Assembly (NCBI RefSeq): GCF_025398255.1
Contig: NZ_JAODNW010000001.1
Location: 372,001 to 436,000, forward strand
Length of the DNA: 64,000 bases
Source of the DNA: Chelativorans intermedius
GTDB lineage: Bacteria > Pseudomonadota > Alphaproteobacteria > Rhizobiales > Rhizobiaceae
Direction: 5' to 3'
This document shows positions 23,878 to 33,766 of the stretch, in pieces. The position numbers were made by a program, and so were the translations under genes. Below the pieces are notes generated by a model. The model was not told where the DNA came from. It saw nothing but the letters and a program-made list of their open reading frames with translations, and did no database searches. The first letter of the stretch is position 1. Each line of letters begins with the position of its first letter.

Positions 23878-26547
23878 ATGAGGCATGAGGCCGGCACGGC
23901 GACGAAGACCACCTGTCCCTATTGCGGCGTGGGCTGCGGCATCATCGCGACGCCGCGCCCGAATGGCTCCGTCTCGATCGAGGGCGATCCCGAGCACCCG
24001 GCAAATTTCGGCAGGCTGTGCTCGAAAGGCTCGGCGCTGGCGGAGACACTGGGCACGGATGAGCGGCTGCTCTACCCGCAGATCGGCGGGCGCCGGGCTG
24101 CCTGGGACGAGGCGCTCGACCTCGTGGCCGACAGGTTTTCGGCGGCGATTGCCGAGCACGGGCCGGATTCGGTCGCCTTCTATGTCTCCGGCCAGCTGCT
24201 GACCGAGGATTACTATGTCGCCAACAAGCTGATGAAGGGTTTCATCGGCTCGGCCAATATCGACACCAATTCCAGGCTTTGCATGGCCTCCTCCGTGGCC
24301 GGACACCGCCGCGCCTTCGGTTCGGACACCGTGCCGGGCATCTATGAGGATCTGGAGCTGGCGGATCTCGTCGTGCTCGTCGGCTCCAACCTTGCCTGGT
24401 GCCATCCGGTTCTATACCAGCGGCTGGCGGCGGCGAAGGAGAAACGGCCCGAGATGAAGGTCGTGCTCATCGACCCACGCCGCACGATGACGGCCGATCT
24501 CGCGGACCTGCATCTGGCCATCGCGCCGGACGGGGATGGAGTCCTGTTCGCCGGGCTTCTGCTCTACCTTGCCAATTCCGATGCGATTGCAAACGGTTAC
24601 ATCGAACAGCACACAAATGGATTCAAGCAGGCGCTGGATGCCGCGCGCGGCCTGGACATCGCGCGCGTGGCGCAGGAGACGGGACTTCCAGCGCAGCAGG
24701 TGGAAGCGTTCTATCGCCTTTTCGCCGCACGCGAGCGCACCGTCACGGTCTACAGCCAGGGGGTGAACCAGTCGGCGCTCGGCACCGACAAGGTCAACGC
24801 CATCATCAACTGCCATCTGGCCACCGGCCGCATCGGCCGCCCGGGCATGGGGCCGTTCTCCGTCACCGGACAGCCGAACGCCATGGGCGGGCGCGAGGTG
24901 GGCGGACTTGCCAACATGCTGGCCGCGCACATGGATCTGGAGAACGCCGCGCACCGGGCGCTGGTGCAGCGCTTCTGGCGTTCCCCGCGCATGGCGGACA
25001 GGCCGGGGCTGAAGGCGGTGGAGATGTTCAAGGCCGTGGCCGACGGGCGCATCAGGGCGCTGTGGATCATGGCCACCAACCCGGTCGATTCGCTGCCCGA
25101 TGCAGACGCGGTGGCGGCCGCCCTGCGCGATTGCCCGTTCGTGGTCGTCTCCGACATTGCGAGCGCCACGGACACCCTGCGCCACGCCCATGTGACGCTG
25201 CCTTCCGCAGGCTGGGGGGAGAAGGACGGCACGGTGACGAACTCCGAAAGACGCATCTCCCGACAGCGCGCCTTTCTCCAACCGCCCGGCGAGGCGCGGC
25301 CCGACTGGTGGCAGATCGCGCAGGTGGCGCAGCGCATGGGCTTTGCGGATGCCTTCTCCTATGCTGGCCCGGCCGACATCTTCCGCGAACACGCGGCGCT
25401 TTCGGCCTGTGAGAACGAGGGCACGCGCGACTTCGACATCGGTCTTCATGCCGGGATCGAAGCTGCGGACTACGCGATGATGCGCCCGTTTCAGTGGCCG
25501 GCGCGCGAGGGGGAAGAGGTATCCCGCCTCTTCGCCGCCGGCGGTTTCTATACGCCCGACCGGCGCGCCCGCTTCGTCGCCGTTTCACCCCGGCGCCGGC
25601 AGGTTTGCGACACCCGCTATCCCATGGTTCTCAACACCGGACGGGTGCGCGACCACTGGCACACGATGACGCGCACGGGAAAGAGCGCGCGGCTTTCCGC
25701 GCATCTGGCCGAGCCGTATGGCGAGCTGCATCCGGCGGATGCGCAACGCCTGGGCGTCGGTGAGGCGGAGATCGTGCACGTGGAAAGTCCCCATGGCGCC
25801 GTTCTGGTGCGCGCGCTCGTCTCGCCCCGCCAGCAGCAGGGCTCGATCTTCGTACCCATGCACTGGACGGACCAGTTTTGCGCGCGCGGCCGGGTGGACG
25901 CGCTGGTGCCGGCTCTTACCGATCCCGTCTCGGGCCAGCCGGCGTTGAAGAATGTGGCGGTGCGGTTCTCCCGCTTTGCCGCAGCCTGGTATGGCTTTGC
26001 CGTGGCGGCAGAGCGGCCACGGGCCGAAGACTTCGACTATTGGGCGCTGGCGCGCTGTGTGGGGGGCTGGCGGCTGGAGCTGGCCCATGGTGCGCCGCAT
26101 GATGCGCCCGAGGCCTTGTTGCGGAATATGATGGCATCGCACCCCCCGAATCTGGAGTTCATCGCCTTTCACGATGAGCGGCGGGGAACCCACCGGGTGG
26201 CTGCCTTCGCCGGCACGCGGCTTTTGGGTGCGCTCTATCTTTCGCGCACGCCGGTTGCGGTGTCGCGCGGGTTCGTCGTCGAGCAGCTTGCTCGCGCGCA
26301 CGCCGAGGCGCGGTCGCGCTTCAGGGTGGTTGCCGGGCGGGCCGGCGCGGACCGGCCCGACCCGGGTGCAACCGTCTGTTCCTGCTTCGGTGTCGGCGCC
26401 AACCAGATTGCGGCTGCGGCGCGCGCCGGCTGCAACAGCGTGGCGGCCATCGGCGAGGCGTTGCAGGCAGGCACGAATTGTGGCTCGTGCCGTGCCGAGA
26501 TCCGGCAGATTGTGGAGGCGGCGCGTCCGGCTGCGGCTGCAGAGTAG
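23878..26547 (+). CDS. nasA: NasA, assimilatory nitrate reductase catalytic subunit
   Basis: An 889-residue molybdopterin oxidoreductase reducing nitrate to nitrite in the cytoplasm. The N-terminal 4Fe-4S motif TTCPYCGVGCG...GRLCSKGSA (about residues 13-52) leads into the Mo-bis-MGD domains (SRLCMASSVAG; VTNSERRISRQ; MDHW-like VRDHWHTMTRTG near the C-terminal MGD domain). A C-terminal BFD-like Fe-S module follows (CSCFGVGANQI...CGSC, about 832-880). No twin-arginine signal is present, consistent with an assimilatory enzyme. It is the last gene of the nrt-nir-nas run, 9 bp after the FNT gene. Confidence 0.93.
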   Translation: MRHEAGTATKTTCPYCGVGCGIIATPRPNGSVSIEGDPEHPANFGRLCSKGSALAETLGTDERLLYPQIGGRRAAWDEALDLVADRFSAAIAEHGPDSVAFYVSGQLLTEDYYVANKLMKGFIGSANIDTNSRLCMASSVAGHRRAFGSDTVPGIYEDLELADLVVLVGSNLAWCHPVLYQRLAAAKEKRPEMKVVLIDPRRTMTADLADLHLAIAPDGDGVLFAGLLLYLANSDAIANGYIEQHTNGFKQALDAARGLDIARVAQETGLPAQQVEAFYRLFAARERTVTVYSQGVNQSALGTDKVNAIINCHLATGRIGRPGMGPFSVTGQPNAMGGREVGGLANMLAAHMDLENAAHRALVQRFWRSPRMADRPGLKAVEMFKAVADGRIRALWIMATNPVDSLPDADAVAAALRDCPFVVVSDIASATDTLRHAHVTLPSAGWGEKDGTVTNSERRISRQRAFLQPPGEARPDWWQIAQVAQRMGFADAFSYAGPADIFREHAALSACENEGTRDFDIGLHAGIEAADYAMMRPFQWPAREGEEVSRLFAAGGFYTPDRRARFVAVSPRRRQVCDTRYPMVLNTGRVRDHWHTMTRTGKSARLSAHLAEPYGELHPADAQRLGVGEAEIVHVESPHGAVLVRALVSPRQQQGSIFVPMHWTDQFCARGRVDALVPALTDPVSGQPALKNVAVRFSRFAAAWYGFAVAAERPRAEDFDYWALARCVGGWRLELAHGAPHDAPEALLRNMMASHPPNLEFIAFHDERRGTHRVAAFAGTRLLGALYLSRTPVAVSRGFVVEQLARAHAEARSRFRVVAGRAGADRPDPGATVCSCFGVGANQIAAAARAGCNSVAAIGEALQAGTNCGSCRAEIRQIVEAARPAAAAE

Positions 26548-26613
26548 GCGTGCCGCCCGTGGGGCCTGTGGTCTGACCGAAACAGATGGGTACCATCCGT
26601 TGGGATCGCGCCG

Positions 26614-27354
26614 CTAGATCAGCATCAACCCCTTCATGCTGGCATGGCCGTTCTTGCCGATGATGATGTGATCGTGGACGGTGATCCCGAGCGGTGCGGC
26701 GGTGGCGATGATGGTCTTGGTCATCTCGATGTCGGCACGAGAGGGGGTGGGGTCGCCGGAAGGATGGTTGTGCACCAGAATGATGGCGCTGGCGGAAAGC
26801 TCCAGCGCCCGGCGCACCACCTCGCGCGGGTAGACCGGGGTGTGGTCCACCGTGCCCGTCTGCTGGCGCTCGTCGCGGATGAGGCCGTTCTTCTTGTCCA
26901 GGAAGAGGATGCGAAATTCCTCGCGGTCCTGATAGGCCATGGCGGCGCGACAGTAGTCGAGCACCTGCGACCAGGAGGACAGCACATGCCGCCCCCGCAC
27001 TTCGGCGCGCAGCATCCGCTGGGTGAGGGCGGCAATCAGCTTGAGATCGCGGGCCGCCGCGTCGCCGATACCGGGCACCTCCTTCAGCCGGCTTTGCGGC
27101 GCGCCCAAAACCTCGCCGATGGAGCCGAACCGTTCCAGAAGAGCCTTGGCCGGCGCCTTGGTGTCGGCGCGCGGCACCGAGCGGAACAGCACCATCTCCA
27201 GAAGCTCGTAGTCGGCCAACGCGTCCGGCCCGGCCTCGTCAAAGCGCTGACGCAGGCGCTCGCGATGGCCCTCATAATGCTTCTTCACCTTCGGCGCCTT
27301 GCGCGGCGCGCCAAAGGGGCCGCCGTCGAAAAATCCCCGCTCGTCGTCGCTCAT
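26614..27354 (-). CDS. radC: RadC/MPN+ (JAMM) domain protein
   Basis: A 246-residue RadC-family protein with a helix-hairpin-helix-like region ([18 protein letters not shown]) and a C-terminal JAMM metal motif [14 protein letters not shown]. The name is historical; a role in recombinational repair is not established. I used the ATG at 27354 (MSDDERGFF) over the upstream extension from 27450, which crosses into the map end. It lies 34 bp downstream of map in the same orientation. Confidence 0.9.
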   Translation of the reverse strand: MSDDERGFFDGGPFGAPRKAPKVKKHYEGHRERLRQRFDEAGPDALADYELLEMVLFRSVPRADTKAPAKALLERFGSIGEVLGAPQSRLKEVPGIGDAAARDLKLIAALTQRMLRAEVRGRHVLSSWSQVLDYCRAAMAYQDREEFRILFLDKKNGLIRDERQQTGTVDHTPVYPREVVRRALELSASAIILVHNHPSGDPTPSRADIEMTKTIIATAAPLGITVHDHIIIGKNGHASMKGLMLI

Positions 27355-27388
27355 CAACCGCCCCGCCACCAGACGCCTCGGATGTAAT

Positions 27389-28216
27389 CTAGGAGGCCAG
27401 TCCGGGCCGGTCCAGCCCTGCCGGGGAGAGGGTGAACACCTCGCATCCATCCTCGGTGACGCCGATCGAATGCTCGTACTGGGCGGAGAGCGAGCGGTCG
27501 CGGGTGACCGCGGTCCAGCCGTCGGACAACACCTTCACGTGCGGACGGCCAAGATTGATCATCGGTTCGATGGTAAAGATCATGCCGGGGCGCATCTCCA
27601 CTCCGTCATTGGGGTTGCCGTAGTGGAGGATGTTGGGCGCGTCGTGGAAGAGCCGTCCGAGGCCGTGGCCGCAGAAGTCCCGCACCACGGAGCAGCGCTG
27701 GCTTTCCGCATAGGCCTGGATGGCCGCGCCGATGGCGCCGGTGCGCGCGCCGGGCTTCACCGCCGCCACGCCGCGCATGAGGCACTCATGGGTGACTTCC
27801 AGAAGCCGCTCTGCGGCACGCTTGATGCGCCCCACGGGATACATGCGGCTGGAATCGCCATGCCAGCCGTCGAGCACATAGGTGACGTCGATGTTGACGA
27901 TGTCGCCTTCCTTCAGCGGCTTGTCATCCGGGATGCCATGGCAGACCACGTGATTGATGGAGGTGCAGGTGGATTTCGTGTAGCCGCGATAGTTCAGCGT
28001 GGCCGGAATCGCGCCATGATCCATGCCGAACTCGAAGACGAAACGGTCGATCGCGTTCGTCGTCACACCCGGCTTGACGAAGTCGGCAAGCTCGTCGAGG
28101 CAACGCGCGGTGAGCCGGCAGGCCCGGCGCATGCCTTCGAAGCCCTCCTCCCCATAAAGGCGAATCTGGCCGGTGTTGCGCAGGGGCGCCGTTTCCGCGT
28201 CGAGATAGGTGACCAT
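27389..28216 (-). CDS. map: Type I methionine aminopeptidase
   Basis: A 275-residue M24 metallopeptidase that removes the initiator methionine. The five metal ligands are visible: Asp in VNIDVTY, Asp in HGDSSRM, His in GHGLGRLFH, Glu in TIEPM and Glu in QYEHS. The ATG at 28216 (MVTYLDAET) gives normal length, and the upstream extension is not conserved. It leads a two-gene unit with radC. Confidence 0.95.
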   Translation of the reverse strand: MVTYLDAETAPLRNTGQIRLYGEEGFEGMRRACRLTARCLDELADFVKPGVTTNAIDRFVFEFGMDHGAIPATLNYRGYTKSTCTSINHVVCHGIPDDKPLKEGDIVNIDVTYVLDGWHGDSSRMYPVGRIKRAAERLLEVTHECLMRGVAAVKPGARTGAIGAAIQAYAESQRCSVVRDFCGHGLGRLFHDAPNILHYGNPNDGVEMRPGMIFTIEPMINLGRPHVKVLSDGWTAVTRDRSLSAQYEHSIGVTEDGCEVFTLSPAGLDRPGLAS

Positions 28217-28417
28217 CGGCTTCCGTCTTGATCGTTCGGTCTGATGTGACCCAGAGCCACAGATTTGGCACCGTATCACGAAAGCTTCAACCCCGGCAGG
28301 CCGCGACTTGCAGATTGAGAGGGCTGATTGAGCGGGCGAGGGGCTCTTCTGCCGGTCGAAATTGCGCGGCGCCCGCCTTATCTATATCCGGCCTGAACCC
28401 CATTCCCAGAGTTTTTC

Positions 28418-29299
28418 ATGAGCAAGAACACCACCCGGCGCGCCCTTGTGCTCTTCAATCCCAAGGCCAGACGCGGCGGGGAGTCGATCAAGCCGGTTGT
28501 CGAGCGGCTGGAGGCCGGCGGACTTGCCGTCACGGTCGAGCCTTTCGAGGCTTTGCCGGAGATTGCCCGGGACATCGTGCGTCTGCGCAACACGGCCGAT
28601 CTCGTCGTCGTGTGCGGCGGTGATGGCTCGGTGTCTTCCGCGGCCATGGCGGTGATGGAAAGCGGGTTGCCCATGGGCATCATCCCCATGGGCACCGCCA
28701 ACGATCTGGCCCGCACACTTGCCATACCCATGGATCTGCAGGAGGCGGCAGAGGTGATCGTCAAAGGGCGCACGCGCCGCATCGACATGGGCACGGTCAA
28801 CGGACATGCCTTCTTCAACGTGGCGAGCATCGGACTGAGCACCAAGCTCGCCCAGGGACTGGACCCGGCCTTGAAGAGGCGCTTCGGGCGCCTGGGCTAC
28901 GCGCTGGCGGCGATCAAGGTGCTGGCCGGTGCCTCTCGGTTCCGTGCCCGGATCGCCGAGAAGGGGCAGGTGACCGAGGTGGAGACCTATCAGATTGCCG
29001 TTGGAAACGGCCGGCACTACGGCGGTGGCAATGTGGTGGAGGAGACCGCCGAAATCGACGACGGCCATCTCGACCTCTACAGCCTCGAAATGTCCAATCT
29101 TTGGAAGCTGGCGCTGATGATCCGATCCTTCCGCTCGGGCAGGCATGGCGCCTGGAAGGAGGTACGGACCGCGCGCTGCGTGGAGTTCGACATCGAGACG
29201 AAGGCGCCGATGCCGGTCAATGCGGATGGCGAGATCGTCACCTCCACGCCGGCGCACTTCAAGGTGCACCCCAGAGCCATTTCCGTCTTCACGCCATAG
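28418..29299 (+). CDS. Diacylglycerol/lipid kinase family protein (YegS/BmrU-like)
   Basis: A 293-residue lipid kinase-family protein with nucleotide-binding VVCGGDGSVSSA (about residue 65) and the phosphate-loop motif MGTANDLARTL (about 91). The two-domain layout, a Rossmann-like N-terminal part and a beta-sandwich C-terminal part (VGNGRHYGGG), is standard. The likely reaction is ATP-dependent phosphorylation of a membrane lipid head group; the substrate is unknown. It is transcribed divergently from map across a 201-bp gap with no recognisable element. Confidence 0.88.
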   Translation: MSKNTTRRALVLFNPKARRGGESIKPVVERLEAGGLAVTVEPFEALPEIARDIVRLRNTADLVVVCGGDGSVSSAAMAVMESGLPMGIIPMGTANDLARTLAIPMDLQEAAEVIVKGRTRRIDMGTVNGHAFFNVASIGLSTKLAQGLDPALKRRFGRLGYALAAIKVLAGASRFRARIAEKGQVTEVETYQIAVGNGRHYGGGNVVEETAEIDDGHLDLYSLEMSNLWKLALMIRSFRSGRHGAWKEVRTARCVEFDIETKAPMPVNADGEIVTSTPAHFKVHPRAISVFTP

Positions 29300-29311
29300 G
29301 AACGGCTGGCT

Positions 29312-30028
29312 TCAAGCGGGCGCTGCCACATCCTCCATTTCGATCAGGCGATCGGGCACGATGGCGCGTGGACTGACATCGCAGGCAATCGCAAAGGCTT
29401 CCAGTCCGGCCTGGCGGGCCCGCGCGAAGGTGGCGGCATAGGCGGGATCGAGATCGGCACACAGTCGGAAACGATGGCAGTCGCCGCGTTGCACCACATA
29501 GACCATCACGGCGCGGGCGCCGGCAGCCCGCATGGCGGCCAGCTCGTCGAGATGGCGGGCGCCGCGCGCCGTCACCGTGTCGGGAAATTCCGCCACGCCC
29601 TTCTGGCGCATATAGTGGACGTTCTTAACCTCCACATAGGCGGGGGGCCGGTCGGGATGTTCGAGAAGAAAGTCGATGCGCGAGCGTTCGCCATAGCGCT
29701 GCTCGGGCCTCACCACCGGATACGAGCCCAGATCGCCGATGAGCCCAGCTCGCATCGCCTCTGCCGCCAGCCTGTTGGGCAGGCCCGTGTTGATGCCGAC
29801 CAGCGTTCCATCGGCCTCCACGATCTCCAGCGAATGGGCGTATTTGCGCTTCGGGTTGTCCGATCTGGAAAGCAGCACCCGGGCGCCGGGCGTCGTCAGG
29901 CCCAACATGGAGCCGGTGTTGGGAACGGCCACGGTGAGACCCGTACCGTCGGCAAGCGTGACATCGGCGAGAAAGCGCTTGTAGCGCCGCACCAGGCGCG
30001 CCTCGATAAGCGGGGAGGAGAATTCCAT
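29312..30028 (-). CDS. sfsA: SfsA family protein (DNA/RNA nuclease homologue)
   Basis: A 238-residue SfsA protein. It has an N-terminal OB-like part ([27 protein letters not shown]) and a C-terminal PD-(D/E)XK-like core with SRIDFLLEH and [11 protein letters not shown]. Originally linked to sugar fermentation control, the family has a nuclease-type fold and its cellular role is unsettled. It is convergent with the lipid kinase gene (12 bp gap). Confidence 0.92.
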   Translation of the reverse strand: MEFSSPLIEARLVRRYKRFLADVTLADGTGLTVAVPNTGSMLGLTTPGARVLLSRSDNPKRKYAHSLEIVEADGTLVGINTGLPNRLAAEAMRAGLIGDLGSYPVVRPEQRYGERSRIDFLLEHPDRPPAYVEVKNVHYMRQKGVAEFPDTVTARGARHLDELAAMRAAGARAVMVYVVQRGDCHRFRLCADLDPAYAATFARARQAGLEAFAIACDVSPRAIVPDRLIEMEDVAAPA

Positions 30029-30144
30029 GGGCCAGACCCTCGGCAGAAAGCCGCCTGAACGCGCGGCCGGGCCTTGGTGAAACAGAATGCAACGATCCGC
30101 AAGACGCGCCCGCCGCCTGCGTGGACACTGTCGTGAAAGATCGC

Positions 30145-30220
30145 TGGCACGCCCAACGGGACTCGAACCCGTGTTTCCGCCGTGAAAGGGCGGCGTCCTA
30201 GACCGCTAGACGATGGGCGC
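30145..30220 (-). tRNA. tRNA-Glu (anticodon UUC)
   Basis: The reverse strand folds into a 76-nt cloverleaf. The acceptor arms GCGCCCA and TGGGCGT pair with a terminal G-U, the D-arm region is TCGTCTAGCGGTCTAGGA, the anticodon stem-loop is CCGCCCTTTCACGGCGG with anticodon TTC, and the T-arm is ACGGGTTCGAGTCCCGT. The discriminator is G and CCA is encoded (TGG at 30145-30147 on the plus strand). The sequence closely follows alphaproteobacterial tRNA-Glu. Confidence 0.95.
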
Positions 30221-30374
30221 GGGCAAGACGAGGCGCCTTATAGAGAGCTTCGCGCCCGCCCGCAAGCCGTGTCGTCGGACCGGAGGGGACTTTTTCGCGA
30301 TTTCCGGGCGCTTGCGCTCTCCAACTCTGCGCATGGCGTTGTCCGCAGGCGGCTTCCGGTTCCGGGTGAAGGGG

Positions 30375-31667
30375 TCAGCGCTTGCGGCGGCAGCGCCAGT
30401 TCCAGTCGCGTTCCGGCCCGATGTCCACATGCACCGACTTGGTGTGGCAATAGGTGCCAACGCCGCCGCGTCCCGGCAGCGCGCGGACATAGCGGGCCAG
30501 CTCCCACTTGCTGACGCCGGGAACCTGAATGTCGGCTGCCGCGCAGTACATGTGCATGGAGTTGCGCGCGCCGCGCACCCGCCTGTTGTATTCCGGGCTG
30601 CGATAGCCGGAGGTGACCACCACGCGCTTTCCGTAGTGGCGCTCGATATTCTTGAGCATGCGCACCAATGCCGGCTTGAAGCAGGAGACATCCACGCTTT
30701 CACGCTGCTTGAGAAGGCCATGCGGGGCGAGCCGGGCGAGGCCGGCCGCGGAAGCGACCTCATAGGTGGCTTCCTGCTCGTAAAGGTCGCTGATGTCGCC
30801 GATTTCCGACTTTCGCACGATGTCGAAGAGCGCCTCGTTCTCGCGCACACCGGGCAGTGCCTCACCGCTGAAGGAGGCGCGAACGAGCCTGGCATCACCG
30901 CCGGCGGCGAGCGTAACCTTTGGCTTCTCGGCCGTGTCCGGCTCCTGCGGCTCGGCAACCGCCGCCTCGGCCACCGCGCTGTCGAAGGGATCGTGCTCGC
31001 GTGGTGCAGCTTCGGCAGGCGAGAAGAAGGCGGCAAGGAATCCACGCTTTGCCGGCCGGTCTTCCTGTTCCCCATCCTCGGGCGCAGCTTCGGCCACCTG
31101 TTTCGGCGCGCCGTCCCCGTCTTCCTTTTCGGCTGCGGCCGGCGGATCCGCCCTCTGCGTCTCCTCCTCAGGCGACGTCACCTTGGAGGTGGCAACCGTC
31201 TCGTCCGCATCCTCCGGGCGGGCATCCGCCGAAGGCGTGCTGGCAGACGTGAACAGACTGGCCAGGAAACCGCGTTTGTCGGGTGGCCGGGGTGAGTCGG
31301 CTGCCTTCTCTGGCGCAGGTGGACGCGCCGCCTCCTGCTCCTCTCCTTCCGATGGCAGTTCGGACAGTCCCGCGGTGTCGGTGGCCGCTTCTTTGGCCTG
31401 TGACGCTTCGGCGGTAGTTTCGTCGGGACGGGGCGAGGGGTGGATCTCTCCTGCCCCGACCAGTGCCACCTCATGCAGGCCGGCGCCACCCGCGTCTTCG
31501 CCACTCAATTCCTGGGATGCAGGCGCAAGGCCCAGTTCCACTGCCGGATCGGAGGACGCCGCGCAGGAAGCCAGCACCGCGCAGGCAATCACCGCGCCTA
31601 CGGTGCGCCACCTCGCCGAATCGCAATGAGCACTTTTCCCGACCGCGGCCGGTCCCCTGGCAATCAA
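30375..31667 (-). CDS. Lipoprotein with C-terminal M15/YcbK-like peptidoglycan peptidase domain
   Basis: A 430-residue protein with a lipobox (VLASC, Cys35) followed by about 270 low-complexity Ala/Glu/Pro-rich residues. A C-terminal peptidase_M15-like (DUF882/YcbK) domain has SGYRSPEYN, the metal histidine/aspartate pair in MHMYCAAADIQ and a final HVDIG. It probably trims or binds peptide crosslinks at the cell wall. The linker carries two near-identical motifs, KRGFLASLF (131-139) and KRGFLAAFF (207-215), which may be docking sites. The 154-bp gap to tRNA-Glu shows nothing. Confidence 0.82.
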   Translation of the reverse strand: MIARGPAAVGKSAHCDSARWRTVGAVIACAVLASCAASSDPAVELGLAPASQELSGEDAGGAGLHEVALVGAGEIHPSPRPDETTAEASQAKEAATDTAGLSELPSEGEEQEAARPPAPEKAADSPRPPDKRGFLASLFTSASTPSADARPEDADETVATSKVTSPEEETQRADPPAAAEKEDGDGAPKQVAEAAPEDGEQEDRPAKRGFLAAFFSPAEAAPREHDPFDSAVAEAAVAEPQEPDTAEKPKVTLAAGGDARLVRASFSGEALPGVRENEALFDIVRKSEIGDISDLYEQEATYEVASAAGLARLAPHGLLKQRESVDVSCFKPALVRMLKNIERHYGKRVVVTSGYRSPEYNRRVRGARNSMHMYCAAADIQVPGVSKWELARYVRALPGRGGVGTYCHTKSVHVDIGPERDWNWRCRRKR

Positions 31668-31861
31668 CAGCTTTCCTTCTCGGCAGGCGGTTCTGCGGAA
31701 CTACCCCCGCACGCGTCGCTCGTTCCCCCCGACGCACCCGGACGACAATGAAGGAGTGGTAACGAAATTGTGCTCCTCTTGCAACATCTTGTGGAAAATC
31801 GTCATGGCGGCTGTCTCCGCCAGTCCGTGTTGCTGCGGCGAAACGGCGCTGGGGAATGTGC

Positions 31862-33721
31862 TCAGGCCCGAACCTTCACGTAGCTGCCCGGGGCATCGCC
31901 CAGCATCTTTCGCCGCCGGTCGAGCTTGCGCGCCGGCACGCGTGTCGGATCGAGGCCCTCGATCCATCCGTGCCAGTGCGGCCACCAGGAGCCATCGGCG
32001 GCCTTGGCGGCTGCGATCCACTCCTCAAGCGTTTCGCGAGCGCCGCCACCCGTCCAGTGACCATATTTGCCGAGACTCGGGGGATTGATGACGCCGGCAA
32101 TGTGGCCGGAGCCGGCGAGCACGAACTCCACCGGCCCGCCGAACAGCTTGGCGCCGAGAAAGACCGACTTTGCCGGCGCGATGTGGTCGTCGATGGTCGC
32201 CAGCATGTAGATCGGCACCTTGATGTCGGAAAGCGAGAGGCGGCGCCCGCACAGTTTTGCCCGACCCTCCGCCAGATTGTTCTCCAGATAGCAGTTGCGC
32301 AGGTAGTAGGAATGGTTGGCGGCCGCCATGCGTGTGGAGTCGGCGTTCCAGTACAGCAGGTCGAAGGGCAGGGGGTCGCGCCCGCGCAGGTAGTTGTTGA
32401 CGACATAGGGCCAGATGAGATCGCGCGCGCGCAGCATGTTGAAGGCGGTCGCCATGTGGCTGCCTTCCAGATAGCCTTTTTCCTTCATCGCCCGGTCGAG
32501 GGCATCCACCTGCTCGCGGTCCGCGAACACCTTGAGGTCGCCCGCGTGGGTGAAATCCACCTGGGTGGCGAGGAGCGTGGCGGAGGCAATCCGCGCGTCG
32601 TTCTCCTGCGCCATCAGGGCAAGGCCGGCCGCCAGAAGCGTGCCGCCCACGCAATAGCCGAGCGCGTTGACCTGCTTCTCGCCGGTCCGCTTGCCGATCG
32701 TATCGAGCGCGAAGCGGATTCCTTCGTGGAAATATTCGTCCCAACCCTTGTCGCCATGCCGGGCGTCGGGATTGACCCAGGAGATGACGAACACGGTGTG
32801 TCCCTGCTCCACGGCCCAGCGGATGAAGGAGCGCTGTGGATTGAGATCGAGCACATAGAACTTGTTGATCCATGGCGGCACGATCAGGAGAGGTCTTTTG
32901 AGAACCTTCTCCGTGGCCGGCATGTACTGGATGATCTCGACCAGATCGTTGCGCGCCACCACCTTGCCGGGCGTTACCGCCAGGTTTCGCCCCAGCTCGA
33001 ACTTCGTGTAGTCCGACTGGCGCAGCTTGAGTTCGCCCTTTCCGGCGGCGATGTCCTCGGCCAGCATTCGCATGCCGCGCACAAGGTTCTCGCCATCCGA
33101 CTCGAAGGTCTCGCGCAGGAGCTCGGGATTGGTCATGATGAAGTTGGTGGGCGCGAGGGCCTCGCTCACCTGCTGCACATAGAAGCGGGCCTTCTGGCGC
33201 GACTGATCGTCCAGTCCCTCGGCATTCTCCACCAGTTCCGCCGCCCAGCGCGCGGTCACAAGATAGGCCTGCTTCAGGAAGTCGAAGAAGGCGTTCTTCG
33301 CCCAGTCCGGATCCTGGAAGCGTCTGTCTCCCGGCTCGGGCTTTATGGCGCTGTCTTCGCTGTCCTCGCCGCGAATGCGGCGGATGGAGTTTGCCCAGAT
33401 GCCCATATAGCCGGAGAACAGGCGCGTCTGCGCCTCCAGCGCGCGGGCCGGATCCGACACCCAGTACTCGGTGAGCCTGGAGAAGGTCTTGACCATGTCG
33501 GCAAGCGGCTCGGTCATGGTGTCGCGCCTTTCGCCCTGCTCGCGCGGACGCGACCAGGCCGCCGCCGCCCTGCCGGCCTCCTCGATCGCGCGGGCAAGAT
33601 TGAGCGCGAAGCGCTCGGGATCGCGCACCATGTAGCGCTCGAGCCCGGTCTCCTCGGGTTGACGCTTGTTCTGGTCGCCGGACTGCATCATTCTTCGTGC
33701 CTGATTTCCCGTGGACGCCAA
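31862..33721 (-). CDS. phaC: Class I poly(3-hydroxyalkanoate) synthase
   Basis: A 619-residue polymerase that links hydroxyacyl-CoA units into storage polyester on granules. The lipase-like box is GYCVGG (nucleophile Cys), the catalytic Asp lies in TIDDHIAPAKS and the His in GSGHIAGVINPP. The N-terminal PhaC domain (DPDWAKNAFFDFLKQAYL) matches the class I type. No phaE, phaR, phaA or phaB lies nearby. Start at 33721 is the first ATG; MMQSGDQ 10 codons on is an alternative. Confidence 0.94.
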   Translation of the reverse strand: MASTGNQARRMMQSGDQNKRQPEETGLERYMVRDPERFALNLARAIEEAGRAAAAWSRPREQGERRDTMTEPLADMVKTFSRLTEYWVSDPARALEAQTRLFSGYMGIWANSIRRIRGEDSEDSAIKPEPGDRRFQDPDWAKNAFFDFLKQAYLVTARWAAELVENAEGLDDQSRQKARFYVQQVSEALAPTNFIMTNPELLRETFESDGENLVRGMRMLAEDIAAGKGELKLRQSDYTKFELGRNLAVTPGKVVARNDLVEIIQYMPATEKVLKRPLLIVPPWINKFYVLDLNPQRSFIRWAVEQGHTVFVISWVNPDARHGDKGWDEYFHEGIRFALDTIGKRTGEKQVNALGYCVGGTLLAAGLALMAQENDARIASATLLATQVDFTHAGDLKVFADREQVDALDRAMKEKGYLEGSHMATAFNMLRARDLIWPYVVNNYLRGRDPLPFDLLYWNADSTRMAAANHSYYLRNCYLENNLAEGRAKLCGRRLSLSDIKVPIYMLATIDDHIAPAKSVFLGAKLFGGPVEFVLAGSGHIAGVINPPSLGKYGHWTGGGARETLEEWIAAAKAADGSWWPHWHGWIEGLDPTRVPARKLDRRRKMLGDAPGSYVKVRA

Positions 33722-33766
33722 ATTGCCATAATAACATCTAGGGTAGCCGCTTAGCGGAAAAACAAT

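Noticed and set aside
26548-26613. GATGG-GTA-CCATC hairpin between nasA and radC as a bidirectional terminator
   Set aside because: The stem is only 5 bp with no T-run on either side, too weak to call.
31701-31805. A 34-codon reverse frame (MTIFHKMLQEEHNF...) after phaC
   Set aside because: A GGAGA lies near its ATG, but there is no conserved motif and the composition is not distinctive. Without comparative data it cannot be supported as a gene. The surrounding gap 31668-31861 shows no other element.
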